Source: DASZRZ01 sp963732925 (GTDB lineage: Bacteria; Acidobacteriota; Terriglobia; Terriglobales; Acidobacteriaceae). From it: a stretch of DNA of 64,000 nt. This document shows positions 26,177-34,407 of this stretch, one piece after another. The stretch covers positions 124,001 to 188,000 of the forward strand of contig CAVTBJ010000004.1 in assembly GCA_963732925.1 (NCBI GenBank), in the 5' to 3' direction. A model generated the notes under the pieces. That model saw nothing but the letters and a program-made list of their open reading frames with translations, was not told the DNA's origin and made no database searches. The translations under genes were made by a program, and so were the position numbers. Every line of letters begins with the position of its first letter. Within the stretch, counting starts at the first letter, position 1.

Positions 26177-27133
26177 TCAGGCTCGCGACACCCGGCCGTT
26201 CTCCATCAGCCAGGTGACGGACTCCTGCACCGCCTCCAGCGAGCTGTAACGCGGTTGGTAGCCGAGCAGGGTGCGGGCTTTTTGAATACTGCAACAGGGG
26301 GAATGGGCAATGTGATCCCAGGTTTTCTCCGCATCTTTTTCGGAAACGCTCTTGCGAAATTCCTCCCATGGCAAAAACTTCAAATTTGGTTTCTGGCCAA
26401 ACCAGACGGCCATGCGCTCGGCATATCCGCACAAGGTGACTGCCTGCGGCGAAACCACGTGGAAGCTTTCACCCAGGGCAGTACTGCGCCGCGCCAGGGC
26501 TCGCATGAATCCCTGAGCAACATCGTCGGCGTGGACGTGGTGAACGGTTTCCAGACCGATGTTCGCAAGCAGCACTTCCTTCCCCGTGGCCAGATCGGAG
26601 AACACCTGAGGATTAAAGTTGCCGGCGGGATTGAGCGGAGCCCAGCCCACGCCGACAATGTGTCCGGGATGCAGAACCGTAGCGGGAAAGTTGCGGCGGC
26701 GGGCCTGGTCGAGCAGATAGTTCTCGATCGTGGCCTTGTGACAGCCATATTCCCCAAAGGGGCGGCGCGGCTCCTCTTCCGTAGTGGGAACCTGCACGCT
26801 GGGACCGTGCACCCAGACGGTGCCGCAGTGGAGGAAGTGCTGCACTCGTCCGCGCAGAGCCTCAACCAGGAGCGTGGCGCTCTCCGGGGTATAGCAGGTG
26901 AGATCGATCACCGCATCCGGCTCCAGCCGGGCTATGCGCTCTCCGAAGTTCCCGCGCGCCTCTTCGGCTTCCCGGTCCAGCTCCACGATGGAGATCTGCT
27001 TCCATGCGCCATGGTCGCGGTAGGGCTTGCTCTGGCCCCGGCTCACGCACTGAACGGAGTGCCCCGCTTCCACCAGCCGGGGAGACAGATAGGTTCCGAT
27101 GTGACCGGTTCCACCAATGATGACGACGCGCAT
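26177..27133 (-). CDS. NAD-dependent epimerase/dehydratase (extended SDR)
   Basis: 318 residues from ATG 27133, with AGGAG upstream; the frame extends further upstream without a ribosome site. The Rossmann motif GGTGHIGTYL at the N-terminus binds NAD(P). The catalytic YxxxK is in EYGCHKATIENYLL, with an upstream CGTVW replacing the usual Ser/Thr strand. The C-terminal half (LKFLPWEEF, YQPRYSSLEAVQESV) is typical of nucleotide-sugar or sugar epimerases. The exact substrate is unknown. It is convergent with mmsA and divergent from the transketolase. Confidence 0.83.
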   Translation of the reverse strand: MRVVIIGGTGHIGTYLSPRLVEAGHSVQCVSRGQSKPYRDHGAWKQISIVELDREAEEARGNFGERIARLEPDAVIDLTCYTPESATLLVEALRGRVQHFLHCGTVWVHGPSVQVPTTEEEPRRPFGEYGCHKATIENYLLDQARRRNFPATVLHPGHIVGVGWAPLNPAGNFNPQVFSDLATGKEVLLANIGLETVHHVHADDVAQGFMRALARRSTALGESFHVVSPQAVTLCGYAERMAVWFGQKPNLKFLPWEEFRKSVSEKDAEKTWDHIAHSPCCSIQKARTLLGYQPRYSSLEAVQESVTWLMENGRVSRA

Positions 27134-27486
27134 AAGGGCAATCTCCTGAGAGGTGTAAACGGTCAGTTTATACTCTGTGGCACAAAAAAGAGCCCCACCA
27201 CAGAGGCCGTGAAGGCCATGGGTTGGATTGCGATTCTCGCGCTCGCAAGACACCTGCATGTCTTTTTGGGGCAGGCTTTACGGGTCCGGCAGAGCTTTCG
27301 GTAAGTTGAGTACCTGATTGTGGTACTGGAGTGAGAGCCTGTTCCCGGGTTACAATGTGCGGTTGACGCACCAGCAGGGCCTTGCGCTGATTGCCTGAGA
27401 ATCAGGTTGTTGACTCGTACACGGGAAATGCCGCGCTCTTACTCGGGCCTGCCGGAGCAAACCAGTTCAACGGAATCGACGAAAAA
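27134..27486. other. Divergent gene-free region between the epimerase and transketolase genes
   Basis: 353 nt with no supported gene. It contains a perfect 8-bp inverted repeat CTCTGTGG (27173-27180) and CCACAGAG (27198-27205) 40 nt upstream of the epimerase start, which could be an operator. No clear promoter boxes were seen. Confidence 0.4.
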
Positions 27487-29672
27487 ATGGCCATGACGAC
27501 CCAATCCGCTATCGCCGAACGGCGCCAAACCCTTCGCCGGGAGCTGTTTACCAACCAAAACTATTTATTGCGGCAGGGCATTCTGAGGCTGCTCGCAATC
27601 AAAGATTCCGACGTCCGGCTTCTCACGTTGGAGCAGTGCCGTGACGCGGTGGACAAGGGCCTGCACTCCGGGGGGGCATTTTCCGCCACCATTCCACTGG
27701 TCACGCTGTACTACGGCGGATTCATGAACCTGGACATTGTGGACCCGACGCGGCGCGGGCAGGATCTATTCACGCTCAGCAAGGGTCATGCGGTGGCTGC
27801 TCTGGCTTCGATCTACGCCGATTTAGGATATTTTGACCGCAGCGTGCTGAAAAACTCCCGCTCTTACGAAAGCATTCTGAACGGGCATCCCGGGCCGGTG
27901 CTCCCGGGAATTCATATTGCCACCGGTCCCATGGGGCAGGGCTTCGGGGTGGCGCAGGGGTTTGCTGTCGCGGGCCGTACAACGAGTCCGCACTTCGATT
28001 CCTACGCCCTCCTGGGCGACGGCGAGGTGCAGGAAGGTCCCATCTGGGAAGCCGTGATGTACGCCGGCGCGAACCACCTCGACAATCTGTGCATGATGGT
28101 GGACCGCAATCACGGCCAGCTTGATATTTACAGCAAGACGGTTTTCCCCATGCCCGATCTGGAAGTCGGTGATGCGGTCGTTCGGTTGGAACGCCTGCTC
28201 GGTGGATACCACCGAATACGACGGCATTTTCGCCGCCCTGGAGCAGTTCCGCTTCGGCGAGCGCAATGGCAAGCCGACCGCAATCATCTGCAACAGCACC
28301 AAGGGCTATGGCGGGTTCTCCGACTTTATGAACAAGCATAAGGTCACCATTCCCGATGCCCTGATCGACGCAGGAACTTGAGTTGCAATCCCAGCAGCGG
28401 CAGGCCCGGGTAGAGGAGTTCGCGACGCACCTGGAGCAGCTCGAGGGCAGCCCGGAAGGCGAAGCCATTCAGGCGAATCCTGCTGGATATGGCCCGGCAG
28501 GCTCACGTGGATGTGCAGCATCAGCTCCTCGGGCAAATGGTCCGCGAACAGCGTGGTAGGGCCGGTGCTGACGCGCCGTGTTCCTCCCCGCGACAAGAAG
28601 ATCCACTACGATGCCGGCGCGCTGATGAAGCTGGACCCCAAGAAACAGTACGCGGCTTCGGAAATCGTCACCGCTTCCATGAAGGTGTTTGCTCGCGACA
28701 GCCGCGTGGTTTCCATTGATTCGGACTTGGCCTCGACCAGCGGCCTGGAAGCCGGCGTGGCTGCCGTCGACCAGAAACGGGCGCTGAACGCGGGTGTTGC
28801 CGAGGCCAACATGATGCTGATGGGCGAGGGCTTCGCCGCCCTGGGCTACAACACCTGGGTGAGCACCTTCTGTCCGTTCTTTGACTGGAAGGTGCTGCGG
28901 CGCATCGCGGTGGGCCAGCAGGAACGGCTGGAGGCTATGGAGTCTCCCACCGGCTGGCTGAGCGAGGGACATGGCCTGGACTTGACCTTCCTGGCCACCG
29001 CCGCCAACTTCGAAACCCGCACCAATGGCGCTACGCACATGGGCAACGATGACATCACCACCTTCGATGCCGTCGGACACCTGAAGATCGTCGATGTCTC
29101 CTGTCCGCAGCAGATGCTCTCCATCATGAAGTGGATCATGGAGGGCAATCGCGGAATGAACTACGTTCGCGTAATGCGCACCGGGTCGGCGGTGCTCTAT
29201 GGCGCGGATTACAGCTTCGAGTTCGGCAAGGGGTACATCCTGAAAGAGAGCCCGCAGGATTCTGCGGTGCTGGTCAGCAGCGGGCGCGGAGTGCACGAGG
29301 CGCTAGCGGCAGCGACCAAGTGCGCCGAGGCGGGAGTAAGTGTCGGCGTGGTGGATATGCCGTCCATCGACGACGAATTGCTGCTCAAGCTGTTCCAGTC
29401 CGGCAAACTGCTGGTGTTTGCCGAGCAGAACAATGGCTACGTCTGGCAGAACTTCCTCAAGGTTCTTTACCGGAATCGCACCGAGACTGCAGGGTGGGGA
29501 CCTCGCCAAAGTGGTCATCATCAACACGCTCACGCCCAAAGGCCAGGCCCAGTTCATTCATTCAGCTACCTACGAGCAGTTGATTGCCGCCTTCGGGCTC
29601 ACTCCGGATGCCATCGCCAAGACGGTTCAGGACAGCGTAAGCGGAACAGCATCCGCGGCCAAAGGCCGTTAG
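27487..29672 (+). pseudogene. Transketolase, full length but with at least five frameshifts
   Basis: The parts add up to one single-chain transketolase of about 720 residues. The N-terminal TPP-binding part has GHAVAALASIYADLG, the GDGEVQEG...N motif and VDRNHGQLD. The middle reads GWNACSVDTTEYDGIFAALE. The pyrimidine-binding part has DSDLASTSGLEAG and GVAEANMMLMGEGFAALGY. The C-terminal domain ends with VVIINTLTPKGQAQ. The reading frame changes near 28170, 28368, 28468, 28550 and 29490, each explained by one base gained or lost. Transketolase moves two-carbon units in the pentose phosphate pathway. The start is ATG 27487 without a good ribosome site. Either it is a decayed gene or the assembly is poor here; strong residual similarity across every break favours error or very recent decay. 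Confidence 0.8.
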
Positions 29673-29693
29673 TCAAGAAAGCGGAGAAACGAA

Positions 29694-30107
29694 ATGGATC
29701 CGGAAAAGAAGTTACCCATTGTTGACGAGAACAGCGTTGAAGCCCTGGATCTTCCCGGCCGGCGCCTGAGCTGGATGGTCACCAAGGACACCTCGAGAAA
29801 GAACACCGTGGACGCCCAGCACTGCTCGATGTGCATGATCAAGGTGTCGCCGGGACAGACGGTGAAGCCGGCTCACTCTCATCCCAACGGAGAGGAAGTC
29901 ATTTACATCGTCACCGGCTCCGGCAGAGTGTGGATTGAGGGCAAAGTGGAACCGGTCAAAGCGGGCTCCGCCGTGCTGTTCCCGCAGGGCCAGGTGCACA
30001 TGCTGCAGAATAACGGGACCCAAGAGATGAAGGTGGTTTGTTTTTTTGCTCCGCCGACCGACTTGAACAATTACAAGTTTTTTGAAGGCATTGAGTTCCC
30101 GGCCTAA
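29694..30107 (+). CDS. Cupin-domain protein
   Basis: 137 residues with GGAG upstream of the ATG. It is a single double-stranded beta-helix with the two cupin motifs: PAHSHPNGEEVIYIVTG (metal ligands HxH and E) and GSAVLFPQGQVHMLQN (His ligand). Small cupins bind metals and act as isomerases, oxygenases or sensors; this one has no diagnostic extra motif. It begins 21 nt after the transketolase stop on the same strand, so the two are probably co-transcribed, which suggests a role in sugar metabolism. Confidence 0.85.
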   Translation: MDPEKKLPIVDENSVEALDLPGRRLSWMVTKDTSRKNTVDAQHCSMCMIKVSPGQTVKPAHSHPNGEEVIYIVTGSGRVWIEGKVEPVKAGSAVLFPQGQVHMLQNNGTQEMKVVCFFAPPTDLNNYKFFEGIEFPA

Positions 30108-30145
30108 GCGCCGGATTGCGCGTTCGCGTACAAAATTGGCGTAAT

Positions 30146-30185
30146 CAGGGCGGGCCGGCGGCAACGGGCACGCCCTGTTGTATCT
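30146..30185 (+). terminator. Hairpin after the cupin gene
   Basis: CAGGGCG (30146-30152) and CGCCCTG (30171-30177), then TTGTATCTT. A moderate terminator before larE. Confidence 0.5.
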
Positions 30186-30215
30186 TCTGAACAAGTTGCC
30201 ATTACCGGAGCGAGA

Positions 30216-31058
30216 GTGAGTACGGCAACCGCGAATTCGAAACAACAGGAGCTGCAAGCGCGGCTGCGCGAACTGGGCAGCGTGTTGGTGGCGTATTCCG
30301 GCGGGGTGGATTCGGCCTACCTGGCGTGGGCCGCGCATCAGGTGCTGGGCGACAGGTTGCTTGCCGTCACCGCGGATTCTCCTTCCATGGCCCGCTCGCA
30401 ATTGGAGCAGGCGATTCGGTTCGCGCGCGAGCATGGCATCGCGCATCGGATTATCGAAACCTTGGAGTTCGAACGTCCGGAGTATGTCCGCAATGATGCC
30501 GGACGCTGCTTCCATTGCAAGGACGAACTGTTCACCGTGATGGAAAAACTGCGCGATGGGACCCGGTTTCAGGCCATCGCCTACGGCATGAACACGGATG
30601 ACCGCGGCGACTTCCGCCCGGGACAACAGGCGGCGAAGCAGCATCAGGTGCTGGCGCCGCTGGCGGAAGTGGGATTGAGCAAGGAGGAGATTCGCCAGCT
30701 TGCGCAGCAAGCCGGACTGGAGCTTTGGGATAAGCCTGCGTCCGCGTGTCTCTCCTCGCGAATCGAGTACGGACGGCCGGTCACCCGCGAAGCTCTTGCC
30801 GCGGTGGAGGCGGGCGAAGAAGAGTTGCGTCGCCTGGGCTTCCGGCAGTTCCGGGTGCGGCACCATGGGGACATCGTGCGCATCGAGATTGCGCCCGATG
30901 AATTGGCCAACGCGTTCCGCCTGGAGATGGCATCCGAACTGGTCGCGATCTTTAGGAAGCTTGGGTTCTCCTACGTTACGCTGGACCTGGAAGGTTACCG
31001 CTCCGGCTCCATGAATGCTATTCTGCCGGTGTCCGAGCTGAGAACGCGGCGCAGCTAG
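30216..31058 (+). CDS. larE: LarE, ATP-dependent sulfur transferase for the nickel-pincer cofactor
   Basis: 280 residues from GTG 30216 (GGAG upstream). The PP-loop SGGVDS at 28-33 binds ATP. Cys98 and Cys101 (RCFHCKDELF) and Cys178 (KPASACLSSRIEYG) match the three-cysteine type of LarE, which may hold an iron-sulfur cluster; single-Cys LarE uses the equivalent of Cys178 as the sacrificial sulfur donor. The enzyme thiolates the pyridinium dicarboxylate precursor of the NPN cofactor of lactate racemase and related enzymes. LarB is encoded next door. No larA or larC is in the window. Confidence 0.92.
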   Translation: MSTATANSKQQELQARLRELGSVLVAYSGGVDSAYLAWAAHQVLGDRLLAVTADSPSMARSQLEQAIRFAREHGIAHRIIETLEFERPEYVRNDAGRCFHCKDELFTVMEKLRDGTRFQAIAYGMNTDDRGDFRPGQQAAKQHQVLAPLAEVGLSKEEIRQLAQQAGLELWDKPASACLSSRIEYGRPVTREALAAVEAGEEELRRLGFRQFRVRHHGDIVRIEIAPDELANAFRLEMASELVAIFRKLGFSYVTLDLEGYRSGSMNAILPVSELRTRRS

Positions 31059-31096
31059 GCGCGGAGTCAGTCTGACCGCTAGTTCCAATCATTCCC

Positions 31097-31843
31097 ATGA
31101 ACTTGAACTCTCTTCAACGGCTGCTGGACGACGTGCGCAGCCGCAAGACCAGCACCGAGCAGGCGCTCGAGAAACTTCGCCACCTGCCGTTCGAGGACAT
31201 CGACTTTGCCAAAATCGACCATCACCGCGCCCTGCGGGTGGGCACGCCCGAAGTCATCTACGCTGCCGGCAAGTCGCCGGCCCAGGTAGCGGAAATCTTT
31301 GTGCGCATGGCCCGGCATGGAGGCAATGTACTGGCTACCCGGGCCACGGAGCAGCACTCCCGCGCCGTGCGGCGCAGAGTCCGCAAGGCAGAATTCCATC
31401 CGGCGTCGGGATGCATCGCCCTGCGGCAGGACTCCACCATAAGCGGCAAGGGCCTGATTGCCGTAGTTGCGGCCGGAACCAGCGACCTCGGCGTGGCCGA
31501 AGAGGCGCAGCTTACGGCCGAACTCATGGGCAACCAGGTGGAGTTGATCTGCGACGTGGGAGTGGCCGGACTGCACCGCTTGTTCGCGCACCGTGAGACC
31601 CTGGACCGAGCGCGTGTAATCATCGTCTGCGCCGGCATGGAGGGCGCGCTACCCAGCGCGGTGGCCGGACTGATCTCGGGGCCGGTGATTGCGGTGCCCA
31701 CCAGTGTTGGCTATGGAGCATCGTTCCACGGTATCGCATCGCTGCTGGGAATGCTGAATTCCTGCGCGCCGAACGTGGCCGTGGTCAATATCGACAATGG
31801 CTTCGGCGCCGCCTGCGTGGCTTCCTCCATCAACCGGATGTAA
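31097..31843 (+). CDS. larB: LarB, pyridinium-3,5-biscarboxylate mononucleotide synthase
   Basis: 248 residues. The N-terminal half is LarB-specific (HHRALRVGTPEVIYAAGKSP). The C-terminal half is PurE-like: AAGTSDLGVAEEA, CAGMEGALPSAVAGL and VPTSVGYGASFHG. LarB carboxylates nicotinic acid adenine dinucleotide and releases AMP, the first step of nickel-pincer nucleotide synthesis. It lies 38 nt after larE on the same strand, so it is an operon. The partner LarC (nickel insertion) must be elsewhere if the pathway is complete. Confidence 0.92.
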   Translation: MNLNSLQRLLDDVRSRKTSTEQALEKLRHLPFEDIDFAKIDHHRALRVGTPEVIYAAGKSPAQVAEIFVRMARHGGNVLATRATEQHSRAVRRRVRKAEFHPASGCIALRQDSTISGKGLIAVVAAGTSDLGVAEEAQLTAELMGNQVELICDVGVAGLHRLFAHRETLDRARVIIVCAGMEGALPSAVAGLISGPVIAVPTSVGYGASFHGIASLLGMLNSCAPNVAVVNIDNGFGAACVASSINRM

Positions 31844-31870
31844 CAATTCGCGCGCTTTGGTAAAACCTGC

Positions 31871-31911
31871 CGAGAATTCGGTAGTGCCTCAGTGAGGCAC
31901 TGCGAGAATTC
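31871..31911. repeat. Palindrome framed by direct repeats after larB
   Basis: Direct repeats CGAGAATTC (31871-31879 and 31903-31911) enclose AGTGCCTCA (31883-31891) and TGAGGCACT (31893-31901), a perfect inverted repeat with a 1-base centre. It may terminate larB transcription or be a tiny insertion relic. Confidence 0.6.
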
Positions 31912-31966
31912 TTGCCATTTACATTTGCAGTCTCTAATCTGGTTGCCGCGCAGTTACTCCGCTCTC

Positions 31967-32419
31967 ATGGTGGTCCGCACAATGGTTCCTGGCACTGGGG
32001 CATCCGCTCATTTTATGGACAAGAAGACGCTCACGCTGGCAGCCGCCAAAAAGATGGCCGACGTGGCGCAGGCAGAAGCCGACAAGAACAACTGGCCCCT
32101 GGTGATCGCCATCCTGGATGCCGGTGGGGACTTGATTATTCTCTACCGGTTGGATGGGGCACAGCTCGCCAGCATCGAGATCGCCCAGGCAAAAGCTCAA
32201 ACCTCATTGCGGTACCGCCGTCCCAGCATGGCTTTCGCCGAATCGCTCCGATCCGGGAACATCCACGTCTTGAACCTTCCCGGCGTTCTTCCCTCCGGCG
32301 GCGGACTACCTGTCGAAATCGATGGGCACGTCGTCGGCGCGATCGGCATCAGCGGCGCCAGCTCCGAAGAGGATGAGCAGTGCGCCCGCCTGGCGATTTC
32401 TGCGCTTGATAAGCAATAG
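31967..32419 (+). CDS. GlcG/HbpS-family protein, copy 1 (signal peptide damaged)
   Basis: 150 residues from ATG 31967; GTG 31892 or the ATG just before DKKTLTLAAAKK are alternatives. The GlcG/HbpS domain covers almost all: LTLAAAKKMADVAQAEAD, VIAILDAGGDLIILYRLDGA, ARTSL-like AQTSLRYRRPS, GGLPVEIDGHVVGAIGISGA and DEQCARLA. HbpS-type proteins bind haem; GlcG-type function is unclear. Compared with copy 2 it lacks the start of the signal peptide and has polar residues in the hydrophobic core (MVVRTMVPGTGASA), so export is doubtful. The upstream noncoding sequence is also shared with copy 2, which shows a duplication. Confidence 0.8.
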   Translation: MVVRTMVPGTGASAHFMDKKTLTLAAAKKMADVAQAEADKNNWPLVIAILDAGGDLIILYRLDGAQLASIEIAQAKAQTSLRYRRPSMAFAESLRSGNIHVLNLPGVLPSGGGLPVEIDGHVVGAIGISGASSEEDEQCARLAISALDKQ

Positions 32420-32548
32420 CACTGGCCGGAATCTGGCCTCGGTTTCGACTGCGCAGTTTCCGAGCATTTGGAAAGCAGCCGCACAACATGCTTGCCTTTT
32501 CTCATTTCGCTCTCTAACCTTGAGCGTTTCTATTGCTCCGAGGTGAAT

Positions 32549-33052
32549 ATGACCGAGGTGAAGATGACTGTGAGGCTCGCGAAGATCGCGGCCGCTCTTG
32601 TTGTGATCTGCACCATGGCTTGTAGCATTGGTGCATCCGCCCAGTTGATGGACAAAAAGACGGTCACACTGGCCGCCGCCAAGAAAATTGCGGACGGGGC
32701 GCTGGCCGAAGCCGCCAAGAACAACTGGAATGTGATTGTCTGGGTCCTCGATGAGGGAGGAAATCCCATCATCATGGAGCGCATGGACGGGGCCCAGCTC
32801 GGCAGCATCGACGTGGCCCGGGCAAAAGCTCGTACTTCCCTGTATTTCCGCCGCCCCAGCAAAGCATTCGCCGATTCACTGAGTTCGGGCAACAGCTCTG
32901 CACTAGTCCTTCCCGGCGCGCTGCCGGTGCAGGGGGGACTACCGATTGAAGTCGATGGTAAAGTGATTGGCGCTGTTGGCGTCAGCGGAGGCACTTCCCC
33001 GCAGGATGAGCAGTGCGGACGCGCCGGCATTGCCACTCTTGAAACCCAGTAG
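32549..33052 (+). CDS. GlcG/HbpS-family secreted protein, copy 2
   Basis: 167 residues from ATG 32549, with GAGGTGA upstream. A proper signal peptide (VRLAKIAAALVVICTMACSI, cut near GASAQ) is followed by the HbpS/GlcG domain: VTLAAAKKIADGALAEAA, VIVWVLDEGGNPIIMERMDG, ARTSLYFRRPSKAF, GGLPIEVDGKVIGAVGVSGG and DEQCGRAG. It probably sits in the periplasm and may bind haem or another small ligand. The start carries a doubled SD-ATG cassette: CCGAGGTGAA plus ATG at 32549, repeated 15 nt later with ATG 32564, in frame. It is followed by a terminator-like hairpin. Confidence 0.87.
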   Translation: MTEVKMTVRLAKIAAALVVICTMACSIGASAQLMDKKTVTLAAAKKIADGALAEAAKNNWNVIVWVLDEGGNPIIMERMDGAQLGSIDVARAKARTSLYFRRPSKAFADSLSSGNSSALVLPGALPVQGGLPIEVDGKVIGAVGVSGGTSPQDEQCGRAGIATLETQ

Positions 33053-33092
33053 ACAGGCGTGTGGTTCAGGCGGGGGAAATTAGCACGAAAAG

Positions 33093-33125
33093 AGGCGGGT
33101 TCGTCGCGACCCGCCTTGGTTTCTC
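33093..33125 (+). terminator. Terminator between HbpS copy 2 and the convergent SDR gene
   Basis: AGGCGGGT (33093-33100) and ACCCGCCT (33109-33116) with an 8-base loop, followed by TGGTTTCT. Confidence 0.7.
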
Positions 33126-33153
33126 CCAAACCATCAACACCTTCAGCTCTTGC

Positions 33154-33888
33154 TCAGGTGAGATACCAGCCTCCATTCACGTCAATTGTCTGGCCGGTAA
33201 TGTAGCCGTTCTGGACCAACAACAGAACGACTGAGGCGATGTCTTCCGGTTCGCCGAAGTGACCCACGGGGATCAGTTCCGGTTTCGCGCGCGGATTGCT
33301 GGTGACCATTTCGGTGCGGATCAAAGCCGGCGCAATCACGTTGGAGGTAATGCCTTCCTTGGCAAGGTGCGCCGCATAGTAGTGCATCATGCCGTGCATC
33401 CCGGCCTTGGACGCGGCGTAGTGCGGGCCGATCACGCCTCCCACCTGCGCCGCCACCGATGACATGAACACCAGCCGTCCCCAGCGCTGCGCCCGCATCT
33501 GCGGCAGAACCGCCTGAGTAATCAGAAACGCCGATTTGAGATTGGTATCGACGGTTTCGTCCCAGTCGTCTTCCGTGATCTGATCAAGCTCTTTAGGATA
33601 AGCAATTCCGGCATTGTTGATTAGAATATCGACTCCGCCAAAGGCGTCCGTGACCTGGCGCATCAGCGAATCGATTTCAGCGGATTTCGATACATCGGCG
33701 CGGATGGCGATGGCCTGCCCGCCTGCCTGGGTAATTTCCTGATGGAGAGACTGCGCTTCCTGTTCCCGGCGGCGGTAATTGAGCGCCACCTGAGCTCCGG
33801 CGGCGCTCAGACTCCGGGCGATTTCGCGTCCGATTCCGCGCGCCGCTCCGGTGACCAAAGCACGCTTACCTCGTAGTGGCTTGCTCAC
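33154..33888 (-). CDS. SDR-family oxidoreductase (FabG-like)
   Basis: 244 residues from GTG 33888, which has AAGGAG upstream; the frame extends upstream without support. Classical SDR motifs: NAD(P) site TGAARGIG, NNAG, catalytic Ser in MSSVAAQVGG and YxxxK in HYAASKAG. The C-terminus VNGGWYLT is typical. It would reduce or oxidise a keto/hydroxy group; resemblance to 3-oxoacyl-ACP reductase does not fix the substrate. It is the last gene of a minus-strand run with the NTF2-like and aldo/keto reductase genes. Confidence 0.88.
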   Translation of the reverse strand: MSKPLRGKRALVTGAARGIGREIARSLSAAGAQVALNYRRREQEAQSLHQEITQAGGQAIAIRADVSKSAEIDSLMRQVTDAFGGVDILINNAGIAYPKELDQITEDDWDETVDTNLKSAFLITQAVLPQMRAQRWGRLVFMSSVAAQVGGVIGPHYAASKAGMHGMMHYYAAHLAKEGITSNVIAPALIRTEMVTSNPRAKPELIPVGHFGEPEDIASVVLLLVQNGYITGQTIDVNGGWYLT

Positions 33889-33973
33889 GTGTTCTCCTTT
33901 ACCCGAAGCGTCCAACGGCGGTAGAAAGCAAGCGCTCCTGCTGCCGGGAAGGCTGCCCTGCCCCGAACCTGTC

Positions 33974-34324
33974 CTATTTCTTTGGAGTCGTTTTCGCCGC
34001 GAAGAAGTGGGCGACAATCTTCCCGTTGTCGATCACAAAGCTGTCGGTGCCCAGCTCGTACACATTGTCTGCGGTTTCCGCCGTCCAGACCAGGTAAGCA
34101 TGATTGCCTTCCACGGTCTGCTGCTTCATCGCGAATTTTGTACCCGGCTGGCCAAACTCCGCAAGCACGCCCCGCATAGCCGGTCCGATGGCATCGTGAC
34201 CCTTCAGCGGGCCACTGGGCGTAAACAGGACCGCATCGGCGGCGTAGTCCGCCAGAAATTCCTGCAAATTCGAGTCGCCGAAGGCTTTGAGATGATGCGC
34301 GAGGACTTGCTCGGTCGAAGACAT
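33974..34324 (-). CDS. SnoaL/NTF2-like protein
   Basis: 116 residues, with GGGAGAG upstream of the ATG. Cone-shaped alpha+beta fold signature: HHLKAFGDSNLQEFLADYAADAV, FTPSGPLKGHDAI, FVIDNGKIVAHFF. Members are small-molecule isomerases or hydrolases or unassigned binding proteins, and no catalytic residues can be assigned here. It lies 85 nt upstream of the SDR gene on the same strand. Confidence 0.82.
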   Translation of the reverse strand: MSSTEQVLAHHLKAFGDSNLQEFLADYAADAVLFTPSGPLKGHDAIGPAMRGVLAEFGQPGTKFAMKQQTVEGNHAYLVWTAETADNVYELGTDSFVIDNGKIVAHFFAAKTTPKK

Positions 34325-34367
34325 TGCTACTCTCCCATGAGTTCAATTCCGAGGTAAGGAAAATCGT

Positions 34368-34397
34368 GGGCCGGGGGTGAGGAACCCTCCCCGGCCC
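34368..34397 (-). terminator. Hairpin after the aldo/keto reductase gene
   Basis: GGGCCGGGG (34368-34376) and CCCCGGCCC (34389-34397), a perfect 9-bp stem. On the minus strand it is followed by ACGATTTTCC. Confidence 0.6.
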
Positions 34398-34407
34398 AGA
34401 TGCCCGG

